DNA from: Vibrio methylphosphonaticus
GTDB lineage: Bacteria; Pseudomonadota; Gammaproteobacteria; Enterobacterales; Vibrionaceae
Length of the DNA: 64,000 nt
Assembly: GCF_023634655.1 (NCBI RefSeq)
Contig: NZ_JAMKMS010000010.1
Location: 62,001-126,000 of the forward strand
Direction: 5' to 3'
The notes under the pieces are model-generated. The model searched no databases, was not told where the DNA came from, and was given only the letters and a program-made list of their open reading frames with translations. The position numbers and the translations under genes are program-made. Positions 27,222 to 36,286 of this stretch are shown one piece after another; the stretch's first letter is position 1; every line of letters starts with the position of its first letter.

Positions 27222-27474
27222 CTTCTAGTTCCTGACGCTGAATAATTTGTCGTTGCTTGCGAGCAACCAACACTTGGTTGATGTGCTGGTTATCCTGCTT
27301 GAGCGTGTTAATCGTGCGGTGATTGGTTTGGTTGTCCTGCTCTGCCTTATCTAACTTGATTTGAAGAAGATCTTGCTTGGCGTAACTCGCCTTAAGCGCA
27401 AACCCCTGCAGTACCAATAAACCAATGAACAACACGAGCCCGCCCCACTTAATCCACTTCCATGCAGCGAGCAT
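27133..27474 (-). CDS. Rz-like inner-membrane spanin
   Basis: A 113-residue protein with an N-terminal TM segment (WIKWGGLVLFIGLLVLQGF, about 8-27) and a long coiled coil (about 35-95) rich in Gln and Asn. Size and topology match i-spanins. It overlaps the endolysin gene by 26 bp and contains the start of the Rz1-like gene. Confidence 0.85.
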   Translation of the reverse strand: MLAAWKWIKWGGLVLFIGLLVLQGFALKASYAKQDLLQIKLDKAEQDNQTNHRTINTLKQDNQHINQVLVARKQRQIIQRQELEDEVQQLKQQMEGIECVIPNAVTDRLREHY

Positions 27475-28036
27475 GTTCCGCCCTCCGCCGTTTCACCAGA
27501 CCAGGTAGCTTCTTCCCCGCACCATAAACCCATCGCGGCAATTGATTGCACGCTTGTTCATAACGACTCGCCAAGAGGTGGCTGTAAATGCGAGTTTTGG
27601 TGCCATTACGATTACGTTCAAAACGGGGGCATCCCGTGTTAAAAGCAAAAGAGACAAAGGCATCAAATTGGCCCTGAGATAACGCTACCCCCGACTGTTT
27701 CTCGGCTCTGGCAATGCAGCGCTCTGCACCTTGCAAGTTCTTCACCCAATCCTTAGCCACTTGGTTCATGGTAATAATGAGATCCGGCACATCGTGCGTA
27801 TTGCCAATGCCATTGGTTGTTAAACCTGACGGGCAGGTATAAGGGTCTAATCGACACCCTTCCATATTGCCGACAATCGCTAGCCCTTTCGGACTGATAC
27901 GAAGTTCACCTAGGGCTTCATTAGCGATAACTATTTGCCCTGTCGGTGCTACTGAATGGGTACCTAATGTTGCCCCGCCTGTAATTAAGGCGATAACCAC
28001 ACCAACCGAACACACTATCTTTTTAGCCAGCTTCAT
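27449..28036 (-). CDS. SAR endolysin, GH24 lysozyme of the P1 Lyz type
   Basis: A 195-residue phage lysozyme cleaving peptidoglycan. The N-terminal weakly hydrophobic segment (about 5-30) with Gly/Ala is a signal-arrest-release domain. The catalytic triad is Glu59-Cys68-Thr74, with E-8aa-C-5aa-T spacing; Cys replaces the usual Asp as in P1 Lyz. Cys61 (Glu+2) and Cys9 in the SAR segment also match P1 Lyz, in which a disulfide cages the active site until SAR release. Confidence 0.9.
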   Translation of the reverse strand: MKLAKKIVCSVGVVIALITGGATLGTHSVAPTGQIVIANEALGELRISPKGLAIVGNMEGCRLDPYTCPSGLTTNGIGNTHDVPDLIITMNQVAKDWVKNLQGAERCIARAEKQSGVALSQGQFDAFVSFAFNTGCPRFERNRNGTKTRIYSHLLASRYEQACNQLPRWVYGAGKKLPGLVKRRRAEHARCMEVD

Positions 28037-28232
28037 TGATGACTACTCCCTTTTCCTTGGCAATGCGCTGCATGTTGCGTTTATGCCAAATGTTAACCCC
28101 CGCCATAATTACCCCGAGCACGATAGAAGACAGGAAGTACCAGTGCTCCATCGTCATTTGGCTGACAGCGATACCGAACACAGAACACAAATACGCTATG
28201 CCTGCGGTGATTTTATCTAGCCAGTCGCGCAT
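28023..28232 (-). CDS. Holin
   Basis: A 69-residue protein with two TM segments (about 9-26 and 32-49) and a basic tail (HKRNMQRIAKEKG), typical of class II holins of HP1-type phages. It overlaps the endolysin start by 14 bp. With a SAR endolysin it probably acts as a pinholin or depolariser; that is inferred. Confidence 0.8.
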   Translation of the reverse strand: MRDWLDKITAGIAYLCSVFGIAVSQMTMEHWYFLSSIVLGVIMAGVNIWHKRNMQRIAKEKGVVINEAG

Positions 28233-28235
28233 TCA

Positions 28236-28442
28236 TCACTCCCTTGAGGATTGGCACTGAGTGCAGTATTGACACCCTGGCACTTTTTGACGGCGTTGCT
28301 CAGGGATTGGGTCGCCACATTCTTCGCAATCCTTTGCACTTTCCCGTTGTTCATTTTGCTTAGCCCTTGCCAGGTGGTTGGCAAGCGCCACTTGTGTGAA
28401 TTGGGCTTCAAGGCCACTGGCATGGTCGATAACATCAGACAT
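28236..28442 (-). CDS. TraR/DksA-type C4 zinc finger protein
   Basis: A 68-residue TraR/DksA-like protein. The zinc finger C-x2-C-x17-C-x2-C (CEECGDPIPEQRR...CQYCTQC) and preceding helix match phage TraR homologues, which bind the RNA polymerase secondary channel. Such genes are common beside P2-like tail genes. It starts 27 bp after the tail tube stop. Confidence 0.85.
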   Translation of the reverse strand: MSDVIDHASGLEAQFTQVALANHLARAKQNEQRESAKDCEECGDPIPEQRRQKVPGCQYCTQCQSSRE

Positions 28443-28469
28443 TACGCCTCCTATCTACTTAGCAAAAAG

Positions 28470-28925
28470 TTACTGAACCAAGTCTTCGGTTTCATCTGGT
28501 CGCAGGTATGGCACACCATTGATTTTGATGAAATCTGGGCTGGTCACTTCAAACGGCAACTTATGAACCAGTGCGTTGGCACCATTGGAATCCACATCAA
28601 GCAGATCAGAGATTTTGATACGACAACCAAAGGCTTCTACTTTCAATTCGTCTTTATCAATTTTGCCGTAGAACAGCGAATCAAAGTCCGGTAGTCCACG
28701 CCAAGAGCCGGCTTGTTTGGCTGCCTTGCTCATTTGGTTGAACTGCTGAGTGGTCAGCTCCATTTCACCGCTTGCTTCTACATCGCCATCTACCCAACCA
28801 TCAGGTACACCAGAGGTTTTATTCACGGCTGAATTGTCGGTAATCGATAGGGTGACTTTTTGCGCTTTTAGCTTGTAGTCGCCCATTGAAAAGTGCATGT
28901 TCTTGCCAGAAATACGCATGCTCAT
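28470..28925 (-). CDS. Tail tube protein (DUF2597, FII-like)
   Basis: A 151-residue protein with GDYKLKAQKVTLSITDNSAV and PDGWVDGDVEASGEMELTTQQFN, features of HP1-type tail tube proteins. It lies 3 bp after the sheath gene in the usual sheath-tube order. Confidence 0.8.
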   Translation of the reverse strand: MSMRISGKNMHFSMGDYKLKAQKVTLSITDNSAVNKTSGVPDGWVDGDVEASGEMELTTQQFNQMSKAAKQAGSWRGLPDFDSLFYGKIDKDELKVEAFGCRIKISDLLDVDSNGANALVHKLPFEVTSPDFIKINGVPYLRPDETEDLVQ

Positions 28926-28928
28926 TGG

Positions 28929-30050
28929 TTATGCCTCCACATCGGCAGGGTTAGAGAGATCAAGCCCAATGTTGACCACAATGTGTTTCGGGCAGTTATG
29001 AGGGCGAACCATTAAGCCAATGTTGACTTTGGTTTTGGTCATCCACTGAATGGACACATCTTCATCGCGTGGAGGCATGATTTCACCAGGGAACGGAATG
29101 CCACCAATCTCAGTGGTCTTGGACATGTCGCGCATGTCTTTACTGAAGTAAGTGCGGTTAAGCTCAATACTTGGTGGTGTCGAATTAAGGATTCGGTCAG
29201 CGATACGGCGAATCGCTTTAATACGAACGCGGCGGTTAAGCTTGTGAACCGGACGAACGTATTCAAGGTATTGGTAGTCGCCACCTTTGGCTTCTAGCGT
29301 GCAACCGTCCGTCCAGTACACCCCTTCCATATCCGCATACCATTGCGGTAATGAGTAACGGGCATCAGCTAATGCTGAAATAGTGCTCATCTCCAATGGC
29401 TTACCCGTGCTATCAATCGGCATTGCACCCAAGCCAAGTAAACCACCTGTTGCGACTCGCATTGGGCTATCAGCGACCGTGACCGCACGGTCACATAAAC
29501 GGCCACCCAGAACACCCATGTTATTGGCGTTAAGCATTGGTACTGGCGTGACCATGTTTGCCGCCACATCTTTCACTAGGGCTAGCATGGCGGTTTCATA
29601 ATCCGACCAGGTTTGATTATCTGCATCAATGCCAGGACACGCAGCCAAGAAGAACACCCAACGGCCAAGTTTGCTCGTGAGCTCTGTTGCTTTGTCTTGC
29701 ATGGCAGTGAACTGCGCTTTGTCTGTCACCACATCAACAATGCAAACGCCTTCAAACGAATCCGTACGGTTGGCAATGTCTACGGCTTCTTGCCAAGTAT
29801 CATCCACGGCCAAACCGAAGATGGCACCCGTCCAGTTTTGTTTGCCATTAAGCTGTGCAGCTTTGATGTTTGCGCCTAACACATCATCTGCTACCACTTC
29901 ATCAAGGTTGGTCATGTTATTTACGCGCGTGACCTTACCTTGCAGTTCTGCTTTATCGGTGCGCCCGATGTAGAGCAAGTGGCGTTCTATTTCTGGTATC
30001 CCGCCTTGCCCTAAATTGAGGTTGTTTACCTCTACCTTTCCGGTTGCCAT
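28929..30050 (-). CDS. Contractile tail sheath protein (DUF2586)
   Basis: A 373-residue sheath protein of the HP1/K139 type, shorter than P2 FI. ERHLLYIGRTDK and ADDVLGANIKAAQLNGKQNW near the N-terminus and ILNSTPPSIELNRTYFSKDMRDMS near residue 300 are recognisable. It forms the contracting outer tail. Confidence 0.85.
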   Translation of the reverse strand: MATGKVEVNNLNLGQGGIPEIERHLLYIGRTDKAELQGKVTRVNNMTNLDEVVADDVLGANIKAAQLNGKQNWTGAIFGLAVDDTWQEAVDIANRTDSFEGVCIVDVVTDKAQFTAMQDKATELTSKLGRWVFFLAACPGIDADNQTWSDYETAMLALVKDVAANMVTPVPMLNANNMGVLGGRLCDRAVTVADSPMRVATGGLLGLGAMPIDSTGKPLEMSTISALADARYSLPQWYADMEGVYWTDGCTLEAKGGDYQYLEYVRPVHKLNRRVRIKAIRRIADRILNSTPPSIELNRTYFSKDMRDMSKTTEIGGIPFPGEIMPPRDEDVSIQWMTKTKVNIGLMVRPHNCPKHIVVNIGLDLSNPADVEA

Positions 30051-30065
30051 TGGTTGTTTCCTCGC

Positions 30066-30722
30066 TTATTTTCGCGTCTTGGCCTGCTCAAAAATGGTGA
30101 TGAGTCGGCGGGTTACTTCGCGTTCTTTACTGCCTAATATTTGCCGTTGTGCTAACGGAATATCCCAAGCGGTCACGCTGGGCTGATTGCTCAGCTCTCG
30201 AATTATTTTTCCCGCTTGCCCATGGGTAACGGTGTCCATTAACAAACGAAGGCTTGGCTTTTTCCGCCCTTTGCCGCTTTTCCTTGATACCGTGTAACCC
30301 AGCTCCCTTAGCTTTCTCGCCTGTCCTTTGGAACAAGACGCTGAATAGTCTGGTGTTCCCCATCGCTTTTGCATTTGCCGTGCGGTCATTTTTTGCTTTT
30401 GACCCACATGGTGCCTGGCTGCAATTTTTGCGGTGAGCTTGTTATTCCAAGTTAGGTCTAGCCTGTTGGCGTTTCGTACATAAGGGGTTAACCCCTTCGC
30501 CATACGGCGCATCACTTTGCCGCGTTTCTTGCCTTTTTGGGGCGCAAGTGCTTTCCCGTGAATGTCTTTTTGTTGCTGGATCCGTTTACGCGTATTGGCT
30601 TTTTCCCAGCGCCCTAACGTTTTCAAAATCCAAATGCGCTTTTTAGGTGGAAGGGCTAACATGGCAAGCTTCTCTTGCATGTTGAGCACATCCCTTTTAT
30701 TCGCACTAACCGTCGGTTTCAT
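30066..30722 (-). CDS. Phage virion morphogenesis / tail completion protein (gpS-like)
   Basis: A 218-residue very basic protein. RIWILKTLGRWEKANTRKRIQQQKDIHGKAL and GKVMRRMAKGL match the virion morphogenesis family (P2 gpS, Mu gpG). It overlaps the gpR-like gene by 17 bp. Confidence 0.85.
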   Translation of the reverse strand: MKPTVSANKRDVLNMQEKLAMLALPPKKRIWILKTLGRWEKANTRKRIQQQKDIHGKALAPQKGKKRGKVMRRMAKGLTPYVRNANRLDLTWNNKLTAKIAARHHVGQKQKMTARQMQKRWGTPDYSASCSKGQARKLRELGYTVSRKSGKGRKKPSLRLLMDTVTHGQAGKIIRELSNQPSVTAWDIPLAQRQILGSKEREVTRRLITIFEQAKTRK

Positions 30723-31200
30723 TCACCAACTCCGCTTCTTCTGCGGTGTAAATTTCTACAGCTTGAACTCGATATTTAATGCCGCGCCAGGTAATCATTC
30801 CGGCTTCTGAATCTGGTACTAGCTCGATAGGTTCCATCAACTCAAGCTCTATACTCACATCCGCCAGTTCACTACTGATCACATCGACCGACAGCGTTGG
30901 GTCTTCTAGTTCCTGTTCGTTTCGGTCTTCTTCATGGTCGCTTAACCAACAAGCAACCAAAGCTAACAAGCAACGTGGGTCTAACTTCTGGTGCGGGAAT
31001 TCTTCAACCGAGAGCACCGCGTTGTATTTCCAATAACACGCGATATAACCGTTGTTCCCGCGGTCTTCACCACTTGGCACTATCGAACCGTTTTCTTGCC
31101 AAGCATCAATTTTGTTATTAAGCACATTGCTGTTTAGGTGGCTGACAATGTAACCCGTTAAATGCTCAAGCTTGGTTTTGTTATAAACCGTGTCACTCAT
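30706..31200 (-). CDS. Tail completion protein (gpR-like)
   Basis: A 164-residue acidic protein. KTKLEHLTGYIVSHL..., CYWKYNAVLSVEEFPH and LLALVACWLSDHEEDR recall P2 gpR. It overlaps head-completion gene L by 4 bp (ATGA) and gene S by 17 bp, in the same order as P2 L-R-S. Confidence 0.75.
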   Translation of the reverse strand: MSDTVYNKTKLEHLTGYIVSHLNSNVLNNKIDAWQENGSIVPSGEDRGNNGYIACYWKYNAVLSVEEFPHQKLDPRCLLALVACWLSDHEEDRNEQELEDPTLSVDVISSELADVSIELELMEPIELVPDSEAGMITWRGIKYRVQAVEIYTAEEAELVNETDG

Positions 31201-31616
31201 ATCGAACCAATCCCATTGGCGCTGCGGCCGAGTAGCAAACGCACATCATGGTTGCTTTGCGTAATGAAGCGAGCCTCTTGCTCTGGTTCATCAGTCGCTA
31301 CGCTTTCACCTTCCTTTCGACGGTCCTGCGTGGCGAACTCCGGTAAAAGATCAGCATGAGCCAAACCATAAACTGCGCGCTTATATGCGGCTGTTTTTGC
31401 TGCGCTTAGTACTGGCGGGTTGCCATCAACCAACAGGCTTTCAAGTCGCTGCTGAATATTCAAAGCGGCAATGCTCACGGCAGCAGCCATAGAATCGTTA
31501 TCAAAGGTGTGGGGAATACGGCGCAATTGGCGGAATTCATCGGTTGATAAATCCGGCCAACCTTCACCTGGTAAGGCGGCATTTACTGCGCTATTCACTT
31601 TCCCACCAAAGCTCAT
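31197..31616 (-). CDS. Head completion/stabilisation protein (gpL-like)
   Basis: A 139-residue protein with GEGWPDLSTDEFRQLRRIPHTFDND, YKRAVYGLAHADLLPEFATQDRRKEGE and DVRLLLGRS, characteristic of the gpL family. It closes the capsid after packaging. Confidence 0.85.
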   Translation of the reverse strand: MSFGGKVNSAVNAALPGEGWPDLSTDEFRQLRRIPHTFDNDSMAAAVSIAALNIQQRLESLLVDGNPPVLSAAKTAAYKRAVYGLAHADLLPEFATQDRRKEGESVATDEPEQEARFITQSNHDVRLLLGRSANGIGSI

Positions 31617-31734
31617 TTCGATTCCTTGCTTTCCAATTACGAAATAGGTGCGCCTCTAGCCACTGGGTCAACGAGTCACAATGAGCGTTTGCTATTGCAC
31701 TCTTGCCAGCCGAGGCGCGGTGGCGTAGGAGTCC
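31617..31734 (-). other. Structured intercistronic gap between M and L
   Basis: 118 bp without an ORF in an otherwise tightly packed operon. GCGCCTC (31650-31656) pairs with GAGGCGC (31712-31718), and flanking bases extend the stem partly. It may be an mRNA processing or partial termination structure. Confidence 0.4.
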
Positions 31735-32451
31735 TTAAAGATTCGTACCGTCTCTAATGGCACGAATGCGTTGTTCGATTTTCTTTATCTGCGTACCCAC
31801 ACCCACTTTGCAGTGCTTATTGTGTGCGTGTTGAAGTAGGCCCAAAGCCTTTTCCAACGTTTCCAAATTGCCAACTGCAGTGGCTTGCGGTTGGCCGTCT
31901 TCATTTCGAATCAGGTGTAAGCCTGCGAACTTGAACCATTTAGCTTCAACTTTTTCATGCAGCCGCCACTCTTTATTAACCTTCTCAAACACCTTGGAGA
32001 AATACGGTTCAATTGAGTTACCACGCTCTGATTCACTTTCAGCCCACGCTAGAACTTCATCAGCACAAAACGTCGGCCAGTCACGACGGAAGTTTTCTGG
32101 TGTTGGCAGGTCACGTTCTATGGCCGTCATGCACCAATCAATCGCAGTATCCAACTCTTTAATATCGAATAACCAAATCACTAAATTGGTAAAAATTGGG
32201 TTTTCAAATTGCTCACCACTTTCTAGATAGGCTTGAACATACGGTTTGTATTTCGGTACCAACACATTGCGTTTATGCTCAACACGATCAGAAATCGCAT
32301 TGAAAGAGCGCAAATACTTACGGTCTTCTTCGAAGTCAATCAGCTTAATGTGCAAGCTATTGGTGTCTGCACCAGAAACAACCTCCGGTGCAAACTGACT
32401 AGCCTGTTTTTCAAGAATTCGCTTACGTTGTTTCGCTAATGAGCTAGCCAT
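31735..32451 (-). CDS. Terminase small subunit / endonuclease (gpM-like)
   Basis: A 238-residue protein of the P2 gpM family: basic N-terminus, LIDFEEDRKYLRSFNAISDRVEHKRNVLVPKYKPYV, WLFDIKELDTAIDWCMTAIERDL and DEVLAWAESESERG. It cuts cos and feeds DNA to the large subunit. Confidence 0.9.
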   Translation of the reverse strand: MASSLAKQRKRILEKQASQFAPEVVSGADTNSLHIKLIDFEEDRKYLRSFNAISDRVEHKRNVLVPKYKPYVQAYLESGEQFENPIFTNLVIWLFDIKELDTAIDWCMTAIERDLPTPENFRRDWPTFCADEVLAWAESESERGNSIEPYFSKVFEKVNKEWRLHEKVEAKWFKFAGLHLIRNEDGQPQATAVGNLETLEKALGLLQHAHNKHCKVGVGTQIKKIEQRIRAIRDGTNL

Positions 32452-32460
32452 GACTTACCC

Positions 32461-33462
32461 TTATGCCGCGTCGGCAACAGTTACCGCTTCGATAGCAGCA
32501 AACTTGTTTAAATTACCCACTGCATAACCTTCCATACGAATATGGTTCTGCTTGAAGCGAAGTTCATCATCATCGTTCTTTTGCTTGCGCCACTGCGTAC
32601 CCTCTTGGGTCAGGATTTGCAGGTTCTTGGTATTAGTCACCCAAATTTGGGTAGCGGGGAAGAACGGTGGCGTATACGCTTTTTTGCCCGCGATGGTTTT
32701 CGCTAGGGATTGCGCCGCTTTATGCTCGGTTGGTGAATCCGCAGATTCCAACAACCGATGCTGCTCGGCTGCTACCAAGTCTGAACCGACCAAAACTACT
32801 AGATCAGGGTCTTGACGATGCTCTGGTGCAATCGTGGTGTTGATGAGGTCTTGAACCAACGAATCAAGGTTTTTATACGAATCTTGCACGCCACCCGTAG
32901 GATCTAAATCAGCTGACGCTAACACTTGTGAGGCTTTCTTTTCCTTCACAATTTTGAGCCAACCTTTGTTTACATCTTGTCCAAGTGGGTTTGCTTGCGG
33001 GTCTGTGACCACCGCTGCAGATGTACCATTGAAACCGATACGAAGCATATCTAACGCAAAGCGGCGTGAAATCGCATTTTGCATCATCTTCAACCACTGA
33101 TTTTTAGAACCAGAGTTCGCCCATTGGGTCATGGTTTCCCAAAGAATATGTGCGCCTGAATCTGTTTTAACCAGCTCATAGGTGTTGCCACTTTGGCCGA
33201 CTTCAACACTAAAGCGCCTGCCATCACCACGGCCTGTTGAAAGGCCATCATCCCCCACATCAACCACTTGCCCTTTAATTTGCTGAACAGGTAACAAAGA
33301 GACCATGCCAAGAAAAGCATCAGACAGCATGATGGCTTGGCGAAGCTTCGTTTCCATTGGTGGCGTAAGGGAGAACATACCAGCGCTAGTCGATGCTCCA
33401 GCACTCGCCAGCGTAGCGGCAGAGAACTCTTGCAAATACTTGGTAGAAATTGCATTTAACAT
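32461..33462 (-). CDS. Major capsid protein (gpN-like)
   Basis: A 333-residue P2-family capsid protein. Conserved blocks: STSAGMFSLTPPMETKLRQAI, LLPVQQIKGQVVDVG, RRFALDMLRIGFNGTSAA and DPDLVVLVGSDLVAAEQHRL. It follows the scaffold gene with no gap. Confidence 0.95.
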   Translation of the reverse strand: MLNAISTKYLQEFSAATLASAGASTSAGMFSLTPPMETKLRQAIMLSDAFLGMVSLLPVQQIKGQVVDVGDDGLSTGRGDGRRFSVEVGQSGNTYELVKTDSGAHILWETMTQWANSGSKNQWLKMMQNAISRRFALDMLRIGFNGTSAAVVTDPQANPLGQDVNKGWLKIVKEKKASQVLASADLDPTGGVQDSYKNLDSLVQDLINTTIAPEHRQDPDLVVLVGSDLVAAEQHRLLESADSPTEHKAAQSLAKTIAGKKAYTPPFFPATQIWVTNTKNLQILTQEGTQWRKQKNDDDELRFKQNHIRMEGYAVGNLNKFAAIEAVTVADAA

Positions 33463-34350
33463 TTAAAACATCTCCTTGTTAGAGAATTTCTCATCAGAGC
33501 CTTCACCGCCAGGCTCTTGACCAGGTACCTCTTGCGAAAGCGCGTTGAACTTGGTTTCGAGTCCAGACACTTTTTCTAAAAGTGGACTGAGCTTTGCGTC
33601 TAACGCTGCAGAAAACTGCTCTACTGTTGTGCCTTCTGGTTTAACTTCTGGCTTTGTTTCTGGCTCAGATTCTTGCTTACTAAACTCTTGCTTGAGTTCG
33701 TCGGTAAGTTCGGTTTTTAGCTCACCTTTAAAAGCACTAAATTGCTTTTGTAGTGCGGCTTGTAGTTGCTCTTCGGTCACGTCGCTATCCTCTGGTTGCG
33801 ATGAATTCTCTGGCCTATCTTCGCCAGAGGAAAAGAATTGATGGCACATCGAGAAAAATCGCTCACTGCGGGTAAAGCATTCATCAAGATTGATTTCTTC
33901 AAGGTGGCTACACTCAAGGCGAGTGGTTTCGCCTTCTTTACGGGAGAATTGAAGTAGCGAAGTACCTGTGGATGCTGGGGAGTCAGTCGCAGCTAGGCCC
34001 ATTAAGTAACAACGCCCTTCGCCCTTGTAATCAGGATTTGGCTCAATAGAAGTGAATAATTTTTGTTTTTTACGGTTGGCTTCAAGCATGTAGTCATTAG
34101 GCTCTAGCTTGGCAAAAAGACGCATTTTCCCGTCCTTTTCTTCCGCTTTAAGCTCAACAACCTTGCCCCAGTTTTCACCAAACCCATAAAATCGACGGTG
34201 CTCTGGCCAAATCAATGCAGGATATTCGTCAAGTGAATAGCACTCCGCCATTTGGGTTAGCCATTCACGGGTAATTTTTCGCCCATCTACGGTTGGCCCT
34301 TCTGTCGCTACGATTTTCCAGTCACTCGTCTTTGGCATTTGCGTACTCAA
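33463..34350 (-). CDS. Capsid scaffolding protein/protease (gpO-like)
   Basis: A 295-residue P2 gpO homologue. The N-terminal protease part (about 1-170) has DGRKITREWLTQMAECYS, PALIWPEHRRFYG and LFTSIEPNPDYKGEGRCYLMGLAATDSPASTGTS; the C-terminal part (about 185-285) is a Glu/Lys-rich scaffold with EQLQAALQKQFSAFKGEL. It starts the leftward late operon, divergent from terminase P. Confidence 0.93.
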   Translation of the reverse strand: MSTQMPKTSDWKIVATEGPTVDGRKITREWLTQMAECYSLDEYPALIWPEHRRFYGFGENWGKVVELKAEEKDGKMRLFAKLEPNDYMLEANRKKQKLFTSIEPNPDYKGEGRCYLMGLAATDSPASTGTSLLQFSRKEGETTRLECSHLEEINLDECFTRSERFFSMCHQFFSSGEDRPENSSQPEDSDVTEEQLQAALQKQFSAFKGELKTELTDELKQEFSKQESEPETKPEVKPEGTTVEQFSAALDAKLSPLLEKVSGLETKFNALSQEVPGQEPGGEGSDEKFSNKEMF

Positions 34351-34415
34351 ATTCGTTGTTCACATTTTCATTTGAGCCAACAATACGCCTTTGAATTGTT
34401 GCTTTCAGCCACTTC

Positions 34416-34462
34416 AATTCCGAGAAATTCGGATTTTTCGCGTATCCGAACTCATCCGAATT
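34416..34462. promoter_or_regulatory. Operator-like repeats in the divergent late promoter region
   Basis: Between O and P lie AATTCCGA (34416-34423), AATTCGGAT (34426-34434), ATCCGAA (34444-34450) and ATCCGAATT (34454-34462). Spacing and inverted arrangement suggest a binding array for an activator of both late operons, plausibly the tandem Ogr protein. They do not match the P2 Ogr consensus TGT-N12-ACA. Confidence 0.5.
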
Positions 34463-34504
34463 TTGGTTAGTCATTTGCGTATTTTCAGCGCGTATGATGC
34501 GGCT

Positions 34505-36286
34505 ATGGCATATTCAGATGAAATAAAAGAGGCCGCGAAAAAGCTTTATTTACGCGGAGTACCTCCAAAAGAAATCGCGGTGCAACTTAACTTAAATAGT
34601 GACCGCATCATTTATACCTGGGCGGAGAAATTCGGCTGGGCTTTGTTGTTAAACGAACTGTCTGTAGAGGAAATGATTAACCGCCGCTTGGCCGTGTTAA
34701 TTGATAAAGACGAGAAAAGCGATCAGCAGCTTAAAGAGATGGATAAACTCATAGACCATCACGTCAAACTGCTCAAAGCGAATGCCGATGCAAAAGCCAA
34801 AGCAGAACGAATGCTTTCGCAAAGCAGCTCAAAGGCAAACCACTCCGGATCATCCAATAAAAGCAGTAATGGTAATGGCGGAAGTAAAAAGAAAGGAAAA
34901 GGAAAAAACAACATCGAACACCTTGGTGAAGGTGACTTTGTAGACTGGCATGAATCATTATTCGAATACCAACACACCATGCGTAACAACATCAAGCAGC
35001 GTATTCGCAACATCCTTAAGTCGCGCCAAATCGGGGCAACATATTACTTCAGTGGTGAAGCACTAGAAGACGCTATCCTAACGGGCGACAACCAAATATT
35101 CCTTTCCGCTTCTCGCGCTCAAGCAGAGGTTTTCCGCAGCTACATTATTGCTATTGGCAAAGAGTTTTTAGACATCGAGTTAACCGGCAACCCTATCATT
35201 CTTTCTAATGGTGCTGAACTTCGCTTTTTATCAACCAACAGCAAAACCGCCCAGAGTTACCACGGCCATGTTTATGTGGATGAATATTTCTGGATACCCA
35301 AGTTCGACGAGCTGAACAAACTCGCGTCAGCAATGGCAACACATAAGAAGTGGCGTAAAACCTACTTTTCTACACCATCGTCAAAAATGCACCAGGCTTA
35401 CCCATTCTGGACAGGTGACCAATGGCGCAAAGGCAAAGAATCTCGCGAGAAAATTGAATTTCCAACGTTTGAAGAATTTCGCGACGGTGGCCGACTTTGT
35501 GACGATAAACAGTGGCGTTATGTCGTCACCATTGAAGATGCCGCCAACGGTGGCTGTGACCTATTCGACATTGACGAACTGCGTGAAGAATACAGCCAAG
35601 ACGACTTCAACAACCTATTCATGTGCATCTTTGTTGATGGTTCACTTTCAGTATTCAAGTTCTCAGACCTTGAAAAAAGCATGGTTGATGCCGACCACTG
35701 GCAAGATTTCAAACCAAACAATAAACAGCCCTTCGCCCACCGTGAGGTTTGGTTGGGTTATGACCCAAGCCGTACTCGAGACAATGCGTGCTTAGTGGTC
35801 ATCGCACCACCTGCCGTCGCAGGGGAAAAATTCCGCGTACTAGAAAAGCACTACTGGAAAGGGCTCAACTTTCAGTATCACGTTTCTGAAATCGACAAAG
35901 TCTTTCAACGTTACAAAGTCACTTACATTGGCGTAGATACCACGGGCATTGGTGGCGGTGTTTGGGACTTAATCTCTAAAAAACACCCACGTGAAGCGCA
36001 CGCCATTCACTACAGCAACGAAAACAAAAACCGTCTCGTCATGAAGATGATCGACATTGTAGAAGCTAAGCGGCTTCAATTCGATGCTGAACACAAAGAC
36101 ATTGCCATGGCATTTATGGCAATTAAGCGAGTTCCAACCGCCAGCGGCAATGCAATGACATTTAAAGCAGAGCGTAGCCAAACCACAGGCCACGCCGATG
36201 CATTCTGGGCCATCTCTCACGCCATTATTAATGAGCCGTTAGACCATTCATCACCAACTAAATCAACTTGGGCGACTGCAGCATGA
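34505..36286 (+). CDS. Terminase large subunit (gpP-like ATPase/nuclease)
   Basis: A 593-residue packaging motor. ATG 34505 ([18 protein letters not shown]) starts at the conserved helix-turn-helix ([13 protein letters not shown]); the 38-residue upstream extension lies over the promoter repeats and is rejected. [14 protein letters not shown] marks the ATPase loop, YVDEYFWIP the Walker B region, and [15 protein letters not shown] the nuclease domain. A Ser/Lys-rich linker at about residues 115-135 is unusual. Confidence 0.93.
   Translation: MAYSDEIKEAAKKLYLRGVPPKEIAVQLNLNSDRIIYTWAEKFGWALLLNELSVEEMINRRLAVLIDKDEKSDQQLKEMDKLIDHHVKLLKANADAKAKAERMLSQSSSKANHSGSSNKSSNGNGGSKKKGKGKNNIEHLGEGDFVDWHESLFEYQHTMRNNIKQRIRNILKSRQIGATYYFSGEALEDAILTGDNQIFLSASRAQAEVFRSYIIAIGKEFLDIELTGNPIILSNGAELRFLSTNSKTAQSYHGHVYVDEYFWIPKFDELNKLASAMATHKKWRKTYFSTPSSKMHQAYPFWTGDQWRKGKESREKIEFPTFEEFRDGGRLCDDKQWRYVVTIEDAANGGCDLFDIDELREEYSQDDFNNLFMCIFVDGSLSVFKFSDLEKSMVDADHWQDFKPNNKQPFAHREVWLGYDPSRTRDNACLVVIAPPAVAGEKFRVLEKHYWKGLNFQYHVSEIDKVFQRYKVTYIGVDTTGIGGGVWDLISKKHPREAHAIHYSNENKNRLVMKMIDIVEAKRLQFDAEHKDIAMAFMAIKRVPTASGNAMTFKAERSQTTGHADAFWAISHAIINEPLDHSSPTKSTWATAA

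Noticed and set aside
34391..34504. N-terminal extension of the terminase large subunit
   Set aside because: The extension lies over the divergent promoter repeats and precedes the conserved HTH start; ATG 34505 is preferred.
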